A stretch of DNA of 64,000 bases, from the NCBI GenBank assembly GCA_947311845.1, contig CAMZMU010000012.1, forward strand, positions 8,684,907-8,748,906, written 5' to 3'. Source of the DNA: Poa pratensis. Lineage: Eukaryota; Streptophyta; Magnoliopsida; Poales; Poaceae. This document shows, one piece after another, positions 1 through 11,447 of this stretch. How positions within the stretch are numbered: the stretch's first letter is position 1; each line of letters opens with the position of its first letter. Position numbers and translations under genes: made by a program. The notes under the pieces were generated by a model. That model did not search any database. It was not told the origin of the DNA and saw only the letters and a list, made by a program, of their open reading frames with translations.

Positions 1-892
1 AAGTGCATCGACGAGGCAAAGCTCCAAATTGTCAAGGATGCCATGGACAAGTATGCCAAGAGCCTACGTCCTTTATCTAGCTCATCAAGGCGCCACAAGA
101 AAGATGCCAAGGTGGACCCCAACATGTCACCAAGCTCTAGTGGAAGCTCCAAGGAAAGGTCGCCAAGGCAACAAGCACGCCGACGTCAACATGAGGAGAA
201 GCATCCAAATGACTTTCGGCGACACCCTACAACTCAAGAGCGTCAACGTCGACATGAGAAGAAGACGGCGACAAAGGCGCATGCTATGGTGTCCCCTAGT
301 GCTACCACTCCAAGTGCGCCAACAAGAGCTACAAGTCCCATCTTTGACGAGATCATGGCCGACATCGACAACTTCTTCGAGAATCTCATTCATCGACGCC
401 GGAAGAAACATGGTCACAAACGTGAGGCCGCTACACCATTGGCACCCCTCTCAAGCACTTCTCATGATATGGCCTCTACACCAAGTGCCATCACCACATT
501 GGCCCCCATATGGGAAAATGAAGACCTTCTATGTGACAATTGCCAAGGCCAAGACCATGACCCACGTGAATGTCCCAATCTCTTGTGCCCACTATGCAAT
601 AGAAGAGGTCACATGATGTGGGAGTGCAAAGTTGGTGAACAAAACGGTGACCAAGATGGTGAGAAGACGGTCGAGCATGGGATTTTCCCTTCGACCAAAG
701 AGGCGAGCATGGAGAATGCTATCACCTATGACCATGGGTCAAGTGATGATGATGCCGAGCATGGGATGTTCCCTTCGGCAATGGAGTCAAGTGATGAAGC
801 GGAGCATGAGATTTTCCCTTCCGCAAAGGTGTCGAGTAATGATGCCTACATTATGGCATTGACATTTGGAGGCGAGTTGGTTGAGGAGGTTG
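1..892 (+). pseudogene. Gag-like protein of element N, copy 1, first part (interrupted by element M)
   Basis: This stretch matches 19676-20567 nearly base for base and is read in the frame of position 1. It encodes a Ser/Arg/His-rich region, then two consecutive CCHC zinc knuckles (CX2CX4HX4C) at about 538-631, then acidic repeats with the core EHG-x-FPS. The N-terminus lies outside the window. The reading frame is cut at 892 by the insertion of M, and resumes in phase at 14943 once the duplicated GGTTG is discounted, so the ORF was open here when M landed. Differences from copy 2 are scattered substitutions (for example EHEIFPS here against EHGIFPS). The knuckles indicate nucleic-acid binding, as in retroviral nucleocapsid; the rest is unlike any Gag I recognise. 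Confidence 0.75.
888..892. repeat. Target-site duplication GGTTG, left copy (element M)
   Basis: GGTTG immediately precedes the M LTR terminus tgataagg and recurs at 14938-14942 immediately after the other terminus. The uninterrupted copy of N at 20563-20567 has GGTTG once, which confirms both the insertion site and the element limits. Confidence 0.93.
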
Positions 893-1275
893 TGATAAGG
901 GGTGGCCCGATCTTCTCAGTGAGTCGATGGTGGATTTGGTGGATGATGTAGATAACTCGCGGATGCTCTCGAACTCTCCGGCTGTTCCCCCGTTGCCAAT
1001 GCAACAGCTCTTCAACCCAATGGATATTCGCAACACCACACGCTGGTGCAACGTAGCCGCCGACCACGAAGCGGTTTTGCAATCTGCTAATTCACAATGG
1101 AACAACAGATCACACTCAAACTTTGGTAGCAAACTCTCCAGATCGCAACAAAGTGGAGAGGGGAATTCCTGATCGCAGCAAAGAGGAACTCGATTTCAGA
1201 TGAATGCTTAAAGCAAGTTCAATCTAGGGTTTTGTTTAAACGTGGTCTAAGGCTAAAAGCCACGACTTACAAGCC

Positions 1276-1283
1276 TATATAAA
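1276..1283 (+). promoter_or_regulatory. TATA box-like site in the M LTR, canonical on the strand opposite to gag-pol
   Basis: TATATAAA followed by GG lies here and again at 13039-13046 in the other LTR. On the plus strand it fits a plant TATA box well; on the minus strand, which is the coding strand of M, it reads TTTATATAGG. The site therefore sits in a nearly symmetrical context and could serve either direction. No other TATA-like site is obvious in this LTR. Function is inferred from sequence only. Confidence 0.45.
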
Positions 1284-1512
1284 GGCTGCTGGACGTCCAA
1301 CTTAGGGTTGGAGTCGAAAACAACCATATCTCTAACTTCCCTAACTTAAAGGACTCTATTTGGAAACTGGCAGGAAACAGCCGTCGATTTGTTTTGGTCA
1401 CCGAGACTTGTCCGAGTCGAACCGGGGCTTGGGGTCGGATCCGTTGGAAAGGATTTGTAATTTCCTTTCCAACCTGTGCTTCGTTGCTTTATTTGGACTT
1501 CATATGAACTAG

Positions 1513-1537
1513 CGGGGTGGCCCGCGCATTTGCGCGG
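1513..1537 (-). other. Helitron 3' terminal hairpin and spacer
   Basis: A perfect 6-bp stem with a 4-nt loop (CCGCGC-ATTT-GCGCGG, 1522-1537) lies 9 nt from the terminal CTAG at 1509-1512. A short GC-rich palindrome 9-12 nt before CTAG is the diagnostic 3' end of plant Helitrons and is thought to terminate rolling-circle transfer. Confidence 0.9.
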
Positions 1538-2270
1538 CTAGACTATCTAGATTTTGTTTCGCCACCACATTTTTAAATATAGAAAACATTATCCTTTATT
1601 CCTATGTAAATTTAATACCGCAAGAATCGATAATCTTATGTAATCGGTGCATTTGCTCTCTTATATTTTATAGGAAGGCTAAATTTCCCACATGCATTTG
1701 TAAGAATGTAGAGCAAACTCTTGGTTATAGTTGTTTGATAAAATAAACTAATATTTTTTGAAAATTGAGTTCACTTATGGTTGTCAGTTTTTTTCTATTT
1801 CTCCGATTTCTCAAAATCATTTAAATTGCATTGCTTAAACGTCTTTTGGAGCTTTTTTGTATTTTTGTAATGAAATTTGAGTCCAACAATATTATGTATA
1901 GATTATTTTTTCTATTTTCCTATCTTGTACGTCGTCTTTACTTCGTCGTCGTCCTCGTCTTTATAATTTGCACATCAGAATTAAGTTTTTAAACTCATAA
2001 TATGAGTTTGGATCTTTTTAGGGATCTGATGATATTTTTCGCTAGGCATCTTTTTTCCTATTGACATTATTCTTGTTTAAAATACTTTTTTGTACCCCTT
2101 TTTTTTAGCTCAGTATAGTTAATTGTTTTCAAATTAATCGTACATATTACTTATATTTTATCCAACATTTTTTGTCTCATTTCTTTCTTCAGACAATTCT
2201 CCTATTCCCCCGGTAGAAAACCCTTGTCAATGGTCAGACCACTATAATAGTAAATCACGATTAATCTATT

Positions 2271-2720
2271 GTGAAAGTTCAGCAAGAAAATCCCCTTTCT
2301 AGTGAGTCGACTTCCAAGTCCCAACTCCCAATCCATTTGCTTTGCCGTGCAACTCCAAAGATTGCCAGGCCCTCTTGGAGGCGAGGCTTGACCAAGGCAG
2401 GGACGCGCGCCGGAGCAGCAGATATGGCCTTGCTCACCGGCGAGGCTGCATGTCGCTCTCGCCGATTTGGAAAAGTAGGAGATCCCTTCGTAGTTGTGAA
2501 TGGCGCTGCGGAGGCGCACGTTGGCCCGCAGCTCCACTATCGATGCCGGGAGCGTCCGCACTGCCGGCAGGTCGACCTGCAAAGGGCGCAGCAGCGCCAC
2601 AGCGTCCGCCCCGACGGCTCTATCTGAAGACCCCAACGCGGCGTGCGGCGCCGACGGCTGTTCCTACTGGCGTCCCGAGTCTCACCTTGCAGTGCTCCAC
2701 GGTTGCTATTTGTAATTTTT
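2271..2720. other. GC-rich gene-like block inside the Helitron, possible captured fragment
   Basis: This block is GC-rich against AT-rich surroundings. Both strands have open frames across most of it: minus 2636-2202 (144 aa, including VDLPAVRTLPASIVEL) and plus 2342-2905. The composition is typical of the 5' part of a grass gene. I recognise no domain and cannot decide the strand or product. A captured host gene fragment is the simplest reading; chance open frames in GC-rich DNA is the alternative. Confidence 0.35.
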
Positions 2721-2899
2721 TGATTTCCCCCAATTTTGATTACAGGATGATCCATAATTTAGTTATTGATTGTATCATTGGATCTAATTTCTGCAGGAAT
2801 CGTAGCGTCAAGGGGAAACAGAACAATGGCAACAGAGCCAGTTCATCTGACTTCACTTGTCTTGTTGAGCTTGGCGCAGGAAGAGGCATAGTAGCATTA

Positions 2900-4750
2900 T
2901 CATAAGTTTTCCCCAAAACTTGTGTACAACCGTAATGCAGGTAAACTGAATCTGTTAGGGAAAAAAAAAGTACACAAAAAACAAAATATGTGTAGTTAAC
3001 CTTATTCTCTCTTAGAAAGTTTGCCCATCAAATGTACCTTCTAAAACTTGCAATGAAGTATGAAAACTTTGTCATATTGTCTCTATATAGGTCGAACAAA
3101 TCTGATTGATAAGATAAAATATTTTCTCGGTAACCTCTAATCCATGATTTTCTGTATTAAAGGAAGTCATATATTAATTTCTTTACTAATAACTGGCTGG
3201 CATGTAACGAATAGTAATCCCTACTTAACAAAACCGAACCAAAATTTAGGCCTGAACTATGTTTTAGATTAGTCAATGAAAAAAACAAACAATATGGTGA
3301 GGCTGGAGGGCGGACCTCAAAATTTATCAAACTTTGGTTCATGCCCTGAGTTATCATTTTTGCCGCATGTCTGAACTTGTTTTGGAGTGTCAGGAAGTAA
3401 GTTCAGTGATTACTTCATCTTCAAATCCACTCAAATGAAACTGCATATACGAAGATCTTTATTAAACAAAGCATGTTTAAAAACAATGTCATACATTTGG
3501 AGCGAAGTTACTGTAAGATGAAAAATTAGACACAGTTTTGTTTCTTAGAAACATGCATGTGAGCTCAAGTAGATTTCGATACTGAAAATGTCATGAACTG
3601 GTTAATTAAATTAAAGGATCTGTAAAACTAAAATGAAATTGAATCATTTTATCTGGCCACTGGTGTGACTTGCATAAAAGTTCTGAACATGCAAGAATTG
3701 ATGATGGTCTAACTCCCAAGATTTCACAGTCAAGCTTGATTCCATTTGACACTGAAGTACATAAAAGCTCAATTTCAGCAAGGTACATTCAGTAATAGAT
3801 AACAGACATGCCATGCATATGAATTTTGTGAGTGCGATAAAGAAAATACTCTTCACAGGTATACTTTTACTTGTACTGTAGCTTCTAGCTGTACCGTGCT
3901 AATAAATTTGGAAAATTATGCTTAATTTAACATGAACTTAAACTGAACTTTCGTATTACCGGCATCATCCAAACCAAATCAGCAATGTAATTTTCGTAAT
4001 CCTCGTGTAAGCTACCGGCCAGCTCTGCCCATCAGCGACGGCAATGCATGTATAGATCCTGATGCTCCTGTATATAGGAGGTAAAGAATACGTTAAATCC
4101 AGCGTCTGCCGATTTTTCTCGCGTAACATAGACCTAACAGAGTGGAGTCAAGGAATAGACATGGATAGTGGCAGCAGAAAAATCATTAGTTACAACTTGA
4201 GAAAGAAATATCACGTGTTAGAAGCCTTTCAACGAACTCCTGCACGGAACTAAGGCAACTTGATGGATGCAAGAAGAAATGTATAAATGATTCTACGACA
4301 ATGCAACTGCGATTAATCTGCATCCTTTTTAACACCAGAGCTATAAATTCTTATGTTTTTCCTTTCCTTGTTTCGTGATTTTGAGAAATGTGCTACTAAA
4401 TTGTGCCTTTTGATGATGGTTCAGATTATTTCTATGAATTGGAAAGAAAAGTCCAACCGAACAAAATATGAGTATGTTTCTACATTTCTCCTCATCAGTT
4501 TGGAGACCTGCTCCCTTTCCATATTTCAATATTTGGTCCAGGTCGTCTGTAGTCATGGCGCTGGAAAATATATTCTGTATTTAATGCCTTACATGAATTT
4601 CTTTTAATTTTTGTACAAACCACTTCCCACAAAATTATCTGTATTTCTTACCATATATTTGTACCTACACCATTCTATTTATTTTTAGCATATCAATTCA
4701 ATTTTCGTCAACATGTAGGTTGCATATTTCGTTTTCCTGCCATGCTTCTG
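2900..4750. other. AT-rich Helitron interior without a recognisable gene
   Basis: This is AT-rich sequence with only short open frames on either strand and no terminal repeats, tRNA-like or domain-bearing segments that I can see. It may be intronic or intergenic DNA carried along with the neighbouring gene-like patches. Confidence 0.5.
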
Positions 4751-4753
4751 TCT

Positions 4754-5076
4754 TCATGTGCCTGCATACAGCAGATCACAAACTGAGAAAATGAGCTTAC
4801 CTCGAACCATCGAGGAGTGCAAGGAAAACAACTTTTGCTCCAGCTGCTTGCTGTCCTTGTCGTGCTCTTCTGCCATCTCCTCGCCCTCCATTACCTCCAC
4901 GGACTGGTTCCAGTGCACATGGGGCGCCACCAACAATTGGATCTTTGAGATGAACGATCAAACAGATAAATCGTAGGAATATCTATTGGTTCCTTGATGG
5001 AACGGAGGCCAAAGATAAAATTATTGATCTCACCGTCCCTAGCATTGCAGATCACACATCTTTGCAGAGGGGGCAT
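4754..5076 (-). pseudogene. Exon-like patch in the Helitron, possible captured host exon
   Basis: On the minus strand an open frame of 61 codons (4936-4754) contains the acidic run EVMEGEEMAEEHDKDSKQLE and then reaches a good splice-donor context (cgag-GTAAGC at about 4797). Another short frame (5076-4891) overlaps it. Coding-like composition followed by a donor site fits a captured exon. I do not recognise the protein. A transcript or a homologous intact gene elsewhere in the genome would settle it. Confidence 0.35.
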
Positions 5077-5087
5077 CGTTTATTTGT

Positions 5088-5088
<1 letters not shown>

Positions 5089-5123
<35 letters not shown>
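5089..5123. repeat. (CT)n microsatellite
   Basis: Uninterrupted CT dinucleotides, about 17 units (35 bp), inside the Helitron. Confidence 0.97.
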
Positions 5124-5126
<3 letters not shown>

Positions 5127-5451
5127 CTTGCATCATGATGTCACCAGTTAGCTCGAATCCATCCTTGCATGCATGCGAACGGTTGGACTACTAATTCCTG
5201 ATTTCATGCAAGTACTTCAGTTCATATCATGAACTATATGCATACACATAAGCTCTAACTGATTAAATCTTGCACCATTCAAATTTCTATGTACGTTAGC
5301 AATAACATTGTGCATGTCAGATAATTACATACCTCAAGAATAAGACCGACTGCAACTCAAACCTTTGGTCCTGTGCAGGAACCAACATGTTATATTCGCT
5401 TCCTTCCCTACTCAAATCAGAACAACACATAACTCCAAATTGTCTCAGCGC

Positions 5452-6063
5452 CTACAACTCAATGTCCAATCTAAATAACAATATGATATCAACCCAAGTA
5501 GAAAACATTACTGGCCTCATCAGGGATATGCTTGCCGGCCGTGACCAATTTCCAGAAAAGAATGGCTGGAACTCTGCTTCATTGCCATGATCCAACCACA
5601 GCTCGACATAAATTTTAGTCATCCTCATAGATAGGACAATGATCTTGTACGGCTGACAATAAACCTCCAGGCCCGGACCTTTTTGCATGCTGCAGGTAAA
5701 AGACGTAGATCTGGAATTCCGGAATCCAGTGATGGATCTATCATAAAGTACTGCCAAGATTTGCTTGAATTGGAGAAAGAGGACGCACCGCCGTGAGTGA
5801 TACCGTCGAGGGTTCCAGCTAACCGATGGAGAGCGGCAACATGGCAGGCGTGAAATCATCCGTGCCGGCCGGCGCTTCCTGCAAGCCCTCAACCCATCGA
5901 CGTCGCTGCGAGGTATGAGAAACACGTCCGGCATCCCGACATCTGACATGGAGTCGAAAACGTCGGCAATATTGCTTGGTGAGGCACTGAGGCCTAAGGC
6001 TTCGTCTCGCAGCGGTCGGCCGCCGGAAAATCCCTGGTGTCTGGTAACCGTGAGATGTAGCAA
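5452..6063 (-). pseudogene. Open frame of 203 codons near the Helitron 5' end, unrecognised, possible captured gene piece
   Basis: This is the longest open frame in the Helitron and lies in Helitron orientation close to its 5' terminus. It contains no transposase, Rep or helicase motif. A second minus-strand frame (6073-5819) overlaps its first part, and the two could represent one captured gene joined by a frame change. The Trp- and Phe-rich C-terminal part (for example ELWLDHGNEAEFQPFFSGNW) looks like real protein sequence, but I cannot place it in a family. Gene capture is inferred from context; there is no evidence of expression. Confidence 0.35.
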
Positions 6064-6342
6064 CCTCGATCAATCGATCATATGCATGTATACGTACGTC
6101 GGTGTGGCTAGTACTTTATCTCTGCCTTTGTGATTGGATTAGGACTCTCTTCTTTCCACGGTGACGGCCTGTAGTTTTTTAGACGTGGATGAGATGGACA
6201 CCACACCGGCCGGATGTTACGAAGTAAAAATCTTAGCCGTTGTTTCAGATTTGATTATGTCTGGCTAATCTCCACCGTTAATTATCCTGTGTTTTAATTA
6301 TATAATAGATAATCCTTGGCTGTTTCAAATTCGGGACTTCTG

Positions 6343-9138
6343 TCAGTCCGAATCGAATATCGCTTCCTCGATGGCTCCTTCTTCGTCTTCCCCTCTTGCG
6401 CATGCCTCCCGCTCCTCCCTCGCGCCATTGGGGACGTCGTGCTCCAGTCCTTGCTGCTCCTCTAGCCCTCCGTCAACGTTCGTGTTATCAACAACCCTGA
6501 TCATACACAAGTGCATAGACTTAGGTAGTATAAAATTCTCATTATCACAAACATTGTATTTAATTAAGAGTGAGTTCACCTGTTGTCCAAGTAACTTGGC
6601 ACGAGCTCTTGTCATCGGTCCAATCCTCACTTCATCAGGCTTGTCTTGAACAGCAACATCATCAATGGAAGAAAATGGTAAAGGACTAGGGATGTCCTCA
6701 TCATCCTCCCCCCCTTGAAAAGGCGTCGACCCCGACGCGTCAAGGTACTCTTCAGCATATGGCGTCAAATCAGCAACGTTGAACGTATTACTCACGCCAA
6801 ACTCAGTAGTAGGAAGATCTATCTTGTATGCATTATCATTTATCTTGGCAAGAACCTTGAACGGACCATCACCACGCGGCATCAACTTGGACTTGCGCTG
6901 AACAGGAAATCTGTCTTTGCGAAAGTGCACCCAAACCATGTCACCGGGTTGAAAGATCACCTCCTTTCTTTTCTTGTTTACACGAGCTGCATTGTACTTG
7001 CCTTTCTTCTCAATAGCTTCTTTAGTCTTCTCATGTATCTTCCTCACAAAATCTGCACGCTTCGATGCCTCCATGTTGACTCTCTCATGTAACGGAAGCG
7101 GCAGCAAATCAAGCGGCGTAATGGGTTTGAAACCATACACCACCTCAAACGGACACAATTGCGTGGTTGAATGTACCGCCCTGTTGTATGCAAACTCCAC
7201 ATGCGGCAAACACTCCTCCCACACACGCAGATTCTTCTTCACCATTGTCCGCAGCAACGCCGAAAGTGTGCGGTTCACCACCTCCGTTTGACCATCAGTT
7301 TGGGGATGACAAGTGGTACTAAACAGCAGCTTCGTTCCCAGCTTGCCCCAAAGTGTCTTCCAGAAGTAGCTCATGAACTTCACATCACGGTCAGAAACGA
7401 TCGTCTTGGGTACTCCATGTATGCGCACGATCTCCCTGAAAAACAGGTCAGCAATATGCGACGCATCGTCGCTTTTGTGGCAGGCAATAAAATGTGACAT
7501 CTTAGAAAAACGATCCACTACCACAAAAATAGAATCATGTCCTCTCCTGGTTCTAGGCAATCCTAACACAAAATCCATGCTTATGTCCTCCCATGGAGTT
7601 GTAGGTGCAGGAAGAGGAGTATACAAACCATGAGGCTTCAGTTTGGACTTTGCCTTGTTGCAAGTGATGCAACGCTTCACAAACCTGTCCACATCACGCC
7701 TCATGCGTGGCCAATAAAAGTGATCAGCCAACATCAGCAACGTCTTCTCACGTCCAAAGTGTCCCATCAAACCGCCACCATGTGATTCCTGCAACAACAG
7801 CAAACGCACGGACGACTCGGGCACACATAATTTATTAGCTCTAAACAAGTATCCATCATGCATATGGTATTTTTCCCAAGCTTTCACATCAGAACACTTA
7901 GCAAAAGGCATGGAAAAATCAGTATCATTAGCATATAAATCACGCAAACTCTCTAAACCAGGAACTTGAACATCTAAGTGTGTCAAAAGCATGCTTTTCC
8001 TAGAGAGTGCATCAGCAACCACGTTCTCTTTGCCTTTCTTATACTTAATAATGTACGGGAAGGATTCAATGAACTCAACCCATTTAGCATGACGTTTATT
8101 CAAGTTAGATTGGCACTTCAGATATTTCAAAGCTTCATGATCAGAATGTATGATAAATTCCTTTGGCCACAAATAATGTTGCCAAACCTCAAGAACACGA
8201 ACAAGAGCATACAATTCTTTATCATAAACAGGATAGTTCAATTGTGCACCATTCAGTTTTTCAGAAAAATATGCAATTGGTTTACCCTCTTGCATCAACA
8301 CACCTCCTATTCCAATGCCACTAGCATCACATTCAATATCAAATTGCTTATTGAAATTAGGAAGCATAAGTAACGGTGCAGAAATCAAACAACGTTTCAA
8401 TTCATCAAATGCAGCATCTTGGGCAGCGCCCCAAACAAATGGAACACCTTTCTTAGTAAGATCATTCAAGGCTGCAGCAATAGTACTAAAGTCTCGCACA
8501 AATCGTCTATAAAAACCAGCAAGACCAAGAAAACTCCGTAATTGACTCAGATTCATGGGGGTAGGCCAATTTTTAATAGCTTCAATTTTAGATTCATCTA
8601 CCTCGACCCCATGCTTAGAAACAACAAATCCCAGAAAAATGACCTTGTCTTTGCAAAACGTGCATTTAGCAAGATTACCATAGAGTTTATTATCACGCAG
8701 CACTTGCAAAACTTGTCGAATATGATCAATATGTTCAGTTTCATTGTGGCTATAAATCAAGATATCATCAAAATATACTACCACAAATTTACCAATAAAA
8801 TGCCTCAAAACATGATTCATCAATCTCATGAAAGTACTAGGTGCATTAGTTAAACCAAAGGGCATCACTAACCACTCATATAAACCGAATTTTGTTTTGA
8901 AAGCAGTTTTCCATTCATCTCCTTCTTTCATCCTAATTTGATGATAACCACTACGCAAATCAATTTTAGAGAAAATAACAGCACCACTTAATTCATCTAA
9001 CATGTCATCCAAACGTGGAATGGGGTGTCTATAACGAATAGTGATGTTATTAATAGCTCTACAATCTACACACATGCGCCATGTACCATCTTTCTTAGGG
9101 ACCAAAATAACAGGAACAGCACAAGGACTTAAGCTCAC
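6343..9138 (-). CDS. pol: Pol of element M: reverse transcriptase, RNase H, integrase and LTR-encoded C-terminal tail
   Basis: This 931-residue frame carries RT (catalytic Asp in SKIDLRSG at about residue 60, YFDD at 122-125), RNase H (ECDAS with D271, HSDH with D333), the integrase HHCC zinc site (H453, H460, C490, C493) and the DDE core (D522, D583, E619). These make cDNA from the element RNA and insert it in chromosomes. The listed Met is only the first in the frame after a frameshift: the start of RT and the protease lie upstream in the other frame, so a complete element would make one Gag-Pol. Residues 807-810 (FQGG) are encoded by the PPT, and everything after about residue 811 lies in the LTR, including GPMTRAR (840-846). 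All catalytic residues are present. Confidence 0.9.
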   Translation of the reverse strand: MSLSPCAVPVILVPKKDGTWRMCVDCRAINNITIRYRHPIPRLDDMLDELSGAVIFSKIDLRSGYHQIRMKEGDEWKTAFKTKFGLYEWLVMPFGLTNAPSTFMRLMNHVLRHFIGKFVVVYFDDILIYSHNETEHIDHIRQVLQVLRDNKLYGNLAKCTFCKDKVIFLGFVVSKHGVEVDESKIEAIKNWPTPMNLSQLRSFLGLAGFYRRFVRDFSTIAAALNDLTKKGVPFVWGAAQDAAFDELKRCLISAPLLMLPNFNKQFDIECDASGIGIGGVLMQEGKPIAYFSEKLNGAQLNYPVYDKELYALVRVLEVWQHYLWPKEFIIHSDHEALKYLKCQSNLNKRHAKWVEFIESFPYIIKYKKGKENVVADALSRKSMLLTHLDVQVPGLESLRDLYANDTDFSMPFAKCSDVKAWEKYHMHDGYLFRANKLCVPESSVRLLLLQESHGGGLMGHFGREKTLLMLADHFYWPRMRRDVDRFVKRCITCNKAKSKLKPHGLYTPLPAPTTPWEDISMDFVLGLPRTRRGHDSIFVVVDRFSKMSHFIACHKSDDASHIADLFFREIVRIHGVPKTIVSDRDVKFMSYFWKTLWGKLGTKLLFSTTCHPQTDGQTEVVNRTLSALLRTMVKKNLRVWEECLPHVEFAYNRAVHSTTQLCPFEVVYGFKPITPLDLLPLPLHERVNMEASKRADFVRKIHEKTKEAIEKKGKYNAARVNKKRKEVIFQPGDMVWVHFRKDRFPVQRKSKLMPRGDGPFKVLAKINDNAYKIDLPTTEFGVSNTFNVADLTPYAEEYLDASGSTPFQGGEDDEDIPSPLPFSSIDDVAVQDKPDEVRIGPMTRARAKLLGQQVNSLLIKYNVCDNENFILPKSMHLCMIRVVDNTNVDGGLEEQQGLEHDVPNGAREEREACARGEDEEGAIEEAIFDSD
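6704..6716 (-). other. Polypurine tract of element M
   Basis: On the minus strand AAGGGGGGGAGGA directly precedes the 3' LTR start TGATGAGG. It is the expected primer site for plus-strand DNA synthesis. It is also coding, giving part of FQGG and the following acidic residues. The copy at 13666-13677 has one G fewer. Confidence 0.88.
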
Positions 9139-11447
9139 ACGAATATACCCTTTGTCAAGAAGCTCTTGTACTTGTCGCTGTATCTCTTTGTCTCATCGGG
9201 GTTGGTCCTGTAGGGAGCTCGGTTGGGAAGTGTAGCTCCTGGGATCAAGTCAATTTGATGCTCAATACCCCGCATTGGTGGCAAACCAGCGGGCACTTCC
9301 TCTGGAAAAACGTCACCAAAATCCTGCAAGACATCAGAAACACCAATAGAGAGAGGGGTCATGTCGTTAGAAACAAGAATTTCCCCCTTGCACATAAGCA
9401 CAATGGGTACTAGAGTGGGATCCTCACGAAACTCTCTCAAATCAGATTTGGTGGCTAACATTACTAATTTCTTCTCTCCCTCACTTTTCTTTTTACCACT
9501 CGAATTTGGCTGGTGGCTCTCACTCACCGAAGGTGGAGTCTCTCTACTAGCTAATCTCTCACGCTCATCCTCACGGTGAACCTCAATTTTTTGACGAGAT
9601 TGATTGACAACTTCTTGCGGTGTCATAGGCCTCAACATGATATCCTTTCCTTGCCAATTGAGCTGGTATGTGTTGGTTCTCCCATGGTGGCGTACATCTC
9701 TATCAAATTGCCATGGACGACCCAACAACAAATGGCACACCGTCATAGGAACAACATCACACTCCACGGTGTCCTTATAAGGGCCAATCTGAAATTCCAC
9801 ACGCACCATATGGTTGATCTTCATCTCCCCACTATCACTCAACCACTGAATATAATAAGGATGAGGGTGTGGCAAATATTTCAGATTCAGTTTTTGACAA
9901 AGCTCTTTACTAGCCAAATTGTGGCAACTACCACCATCAATTATCACCTTGCACGACTTACCATTACCAAGCGCAGCCATGGTCTGAAATAAATTGCAGC
10001 GCTGCTCCATAGGGCTTGGTGTAACACTCAACGCTCTTTGCGTGCACACAATAGAAGGCAAACGGACAGCATCAGCATATACAACACCGCTGTCATCGTC
10101 CTCCACAAAATCAGATTCTGGATTCACCTCATCACCACTCTCATATTCACCAGTTTCTTCATTCACTAACATTACTTTCTTATTGGGACAATCACGCTTG
10201 AAGTGACCCTTCCCTCCACACGTATGACAGTTCATATCACGAGTGCGGGCTGTAGAACTCGAAGAACCGGTAGCACTAGCTGTAGGTGGCGCCGTAGGCT
10301 TGGTAGATGGTGCAGCCGAAATTGACTTTGTAGGTGCAGCTCCACGAGAACTTGGTGCACCACTAGATTGCACAGCACTAGGTGTAGCTCTTGATGAAAA
10401 ACTGCCCCTTCCGAAGGAAGAACGAGACAAATATTTGGCATCTTCTGCCACTTGCAACTCAGCCTCACGTGCTTGATGCAACAAGTCCTCTATATCAGCA
10501 TATTGGTAGTGACGTACAATTCTCTTGACATTAAAATTTAAACCTGACAAGAAACGCTGCATGGTTTGTTCAGGTTCTTCTCTCACTTTAGCACGCTGCA
10601 TTATCAACTCCATCTCCTTATAATATTCATCCACGGAAGAAATACCTTGCTTCAGATTTTGCAACTTGTCATACAATGAACGCCTATAGTTGCGAGGAAT
10701 AAAACGATGCTGCATCTCTTCCTTCATCTCTCTCCAAGAGCGAATAGGCAAGTCATTAGCTTCACGCCTCGCATTAACAAGTCCATGCCACCAAAGCAAA
10801 GCATACCCATCAAATTCAGAAGATGCAAGCTTGATCTTTCTATCTTCAGGGTAATCATGCAAACGCCACAATTGCTCCATCTTCAACTCCCAATTAATAT
10901 ATTCTTCCACATCAATAGAGCCCTCAAATTTGGGAATGCTGAATTTTGGCTTACCCAAACCATCATCATCACGATTGGCTGCATGATCAACATTGTGTAA
11001 CACACGACGTGCACGACCAAGTGGTGCAAATCCACGGCCAGGAGGTGCAGCACCTCGGCCTGCTCCACGCCCAACACGGCGCGCATTAGCTTGCGCATCA
11101 ACCTCCTCGTAAGCATCATCATCGTCATAACCGAACTGGTCCTCATGCTCACCATGCTCACTAGCAACATCTGATGGCTGTCCATGACGCTGTGTTATCA
11201 CCTGCATACTTCGGTTCATAGCATCCATAGATTGCTGAAGGGTCGTCAGAGATTGCTGAAGGGTAACAACCTTTGCATCCGTGGAAGCCAAATCAGACTG
11301 CAACTTTTCAGATTGTGCTCCAAATTGACCTGTGAGATGATCACGAAGAGCCACATATTCCCGCCAATTAACCGAAGCATTATCCTCCTTCTTTTGCTGC
11401 ACCACACTAGCAGTCTCATCTCCTGAAGACATGATTAGTGCACACAA
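9135..11447 (-). CDS. gag: Gag and protease of element M (frame broken before RT)
   Basis: This 770-residue frame probably starts at its sixth residue (MSSGDET, 11432). It holds a heptad-like coiled-coil stretch (about 35-85), an Arg/Gly-rich linker (about 122-147), a retrotransposon Gag core (about 170-335, with ALLWWHGL and [11 protein letters not shown]), a CCHC knuckle (407-420, [14 protein letters not shown]) and an aspartic protease (active site variant DGGS at 504-507, [10 protein letters not shown] at 573-582). It ends abnormally: near 9187-9190 one base is missing relative to the frame continued by pol, so the last 17 or so residues are out of frame. The 4-nt overlap with the downstream Met (ATGA) is a product of that lesion. 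Otherwise the protein looks intact. It forms virus-like particles in the family. Confidence 0.88.
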   Translation of the reverse strand: MCALIMSSGDETASVVQQKKEDNASVNWREYVALRDHLTGQFGAQSEKLQSDLASTDAKVVTLQQSLTTLQQSMDAMNRSMQVITQRHGQPSDVASEHGEHEDQFGYDDDDAYEEVDAQANARRVGRGAGRGAAPPGRGFAPLGRARRVLHNVDHAANRDDDGLGKPKFSIPKFEGSIDVEEYINWELKMEQLWRLHDYPEDRKIKLASSEFDGYALLWWHGLVNARREANDLPIRSWREMKEEMQHRFIPRNYRRSLYDKLQNLKQGISSVDEYYKEMELIMQRAKVREEPEQTMQRFLSGLNFNVKRIVRHYQYADIEDLLHQAREAELQVAEDAKYLSRSSFGRGSFSSRATPSAVQSSGAPSSRGAAPTKSISAAPSTKPTAPPTASATGSSSSTARTRDMNCHTCGGKGHFKRDCPNKKVMLVNEETGEYESGDEVNPESDFVEDDDSGVVYADAVRLPSIVCTQRALSVTPSPMEQRCNLFQTMAALGNGKSCKVIIDGGSCHNLASKELCQKLNLKYLPHPHPYYIQWLSDSGEMKINHMVRVEFQIGPYKDTVECDVVPMTVCHLLLGRPWQFDRDVRHHGRTNTYQLNWQGKDIMLRPMTPQEVVNQSRQKIEVHREDERERLASRETPPSVSESHQPNSSGKKKSEGEKKLVMLATKSDLREFREDPTLVPIVLMCKGEILVSNDMTPLSIGVSDVLQDFGDVFPEEVPAGLPPMRGIEHQIDLIPGATLPNRAPYRTNPDETKRYSDKYKSFLTKGIFV

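Larger units (their letters stand above)
1509..6309 (-). mobile_element. Non-autonomous Helitron inserted in the 3' LTR of M
   Basis: The matching LTR (12656-13665) reads gaa-taatcc without a break, while this copy has 4801 bp between that A and T. Helitrons insert between A and T without target duplication, which is what is seen. In minus orientation the element starts TCTATTATATAATTAAAACA and ends with the CTAG 3' tetranucleotide, preceded by a GC-rich hairpin. No Rep or helicase coding region is visible, so it is non-autonomous. The interior is mostly AT-rich non-coding sequence with gene-like patches at about 2270-2720, 4750-5080 and 5380-6080, as expected for a gene-capturing grass Helitron. 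It postdates M because only one LTR carries it. Confidence 0.9.
893..6703 (-). repeat. 3' LTR of element M (1010 bp of LTR, split by the Helitron)
   Basis: In element orientation the LTR starts TGATGAGGACATCC at 6703, directly after a PPT, and ends CCCCTTATCA at 893. LTR sequence occupies 6703-6310 and 1508-893; the part between is the Helitron. The partner LTR at 12656-13665 is uninterrupted and differs at two positions that I see (1094 A against C; 1416 C against T). The first 361 bp or so of the LTR is coding: it holds the last 120 residues of pol and its stop codon at 6343. Confidence 0.92.

Noticed and set aside
1509..6309. The insertion in the M LTR as a DNA transposon with terminal inverted repeats
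   Set aside because: No terminal inverted repeats and no target duplication; the A/T site, TC start, hairpin and CTAG end fit a Helitron.
6371..7633. Plus-strand open frames opposite pol of M (and their copies at 13123-14883)
   Set aside because: They mirror a conserved minus-strand pol frame with all catalytic motifs; no independent coding evidence.
9135..9138. Four-base ATGA overlap as a programmed coupling between gag-protease and pol
   Set aside because: The last residues of the upstream frame are out of register with the conserved RT start, and a single missing base explains both the stop and the overlap.
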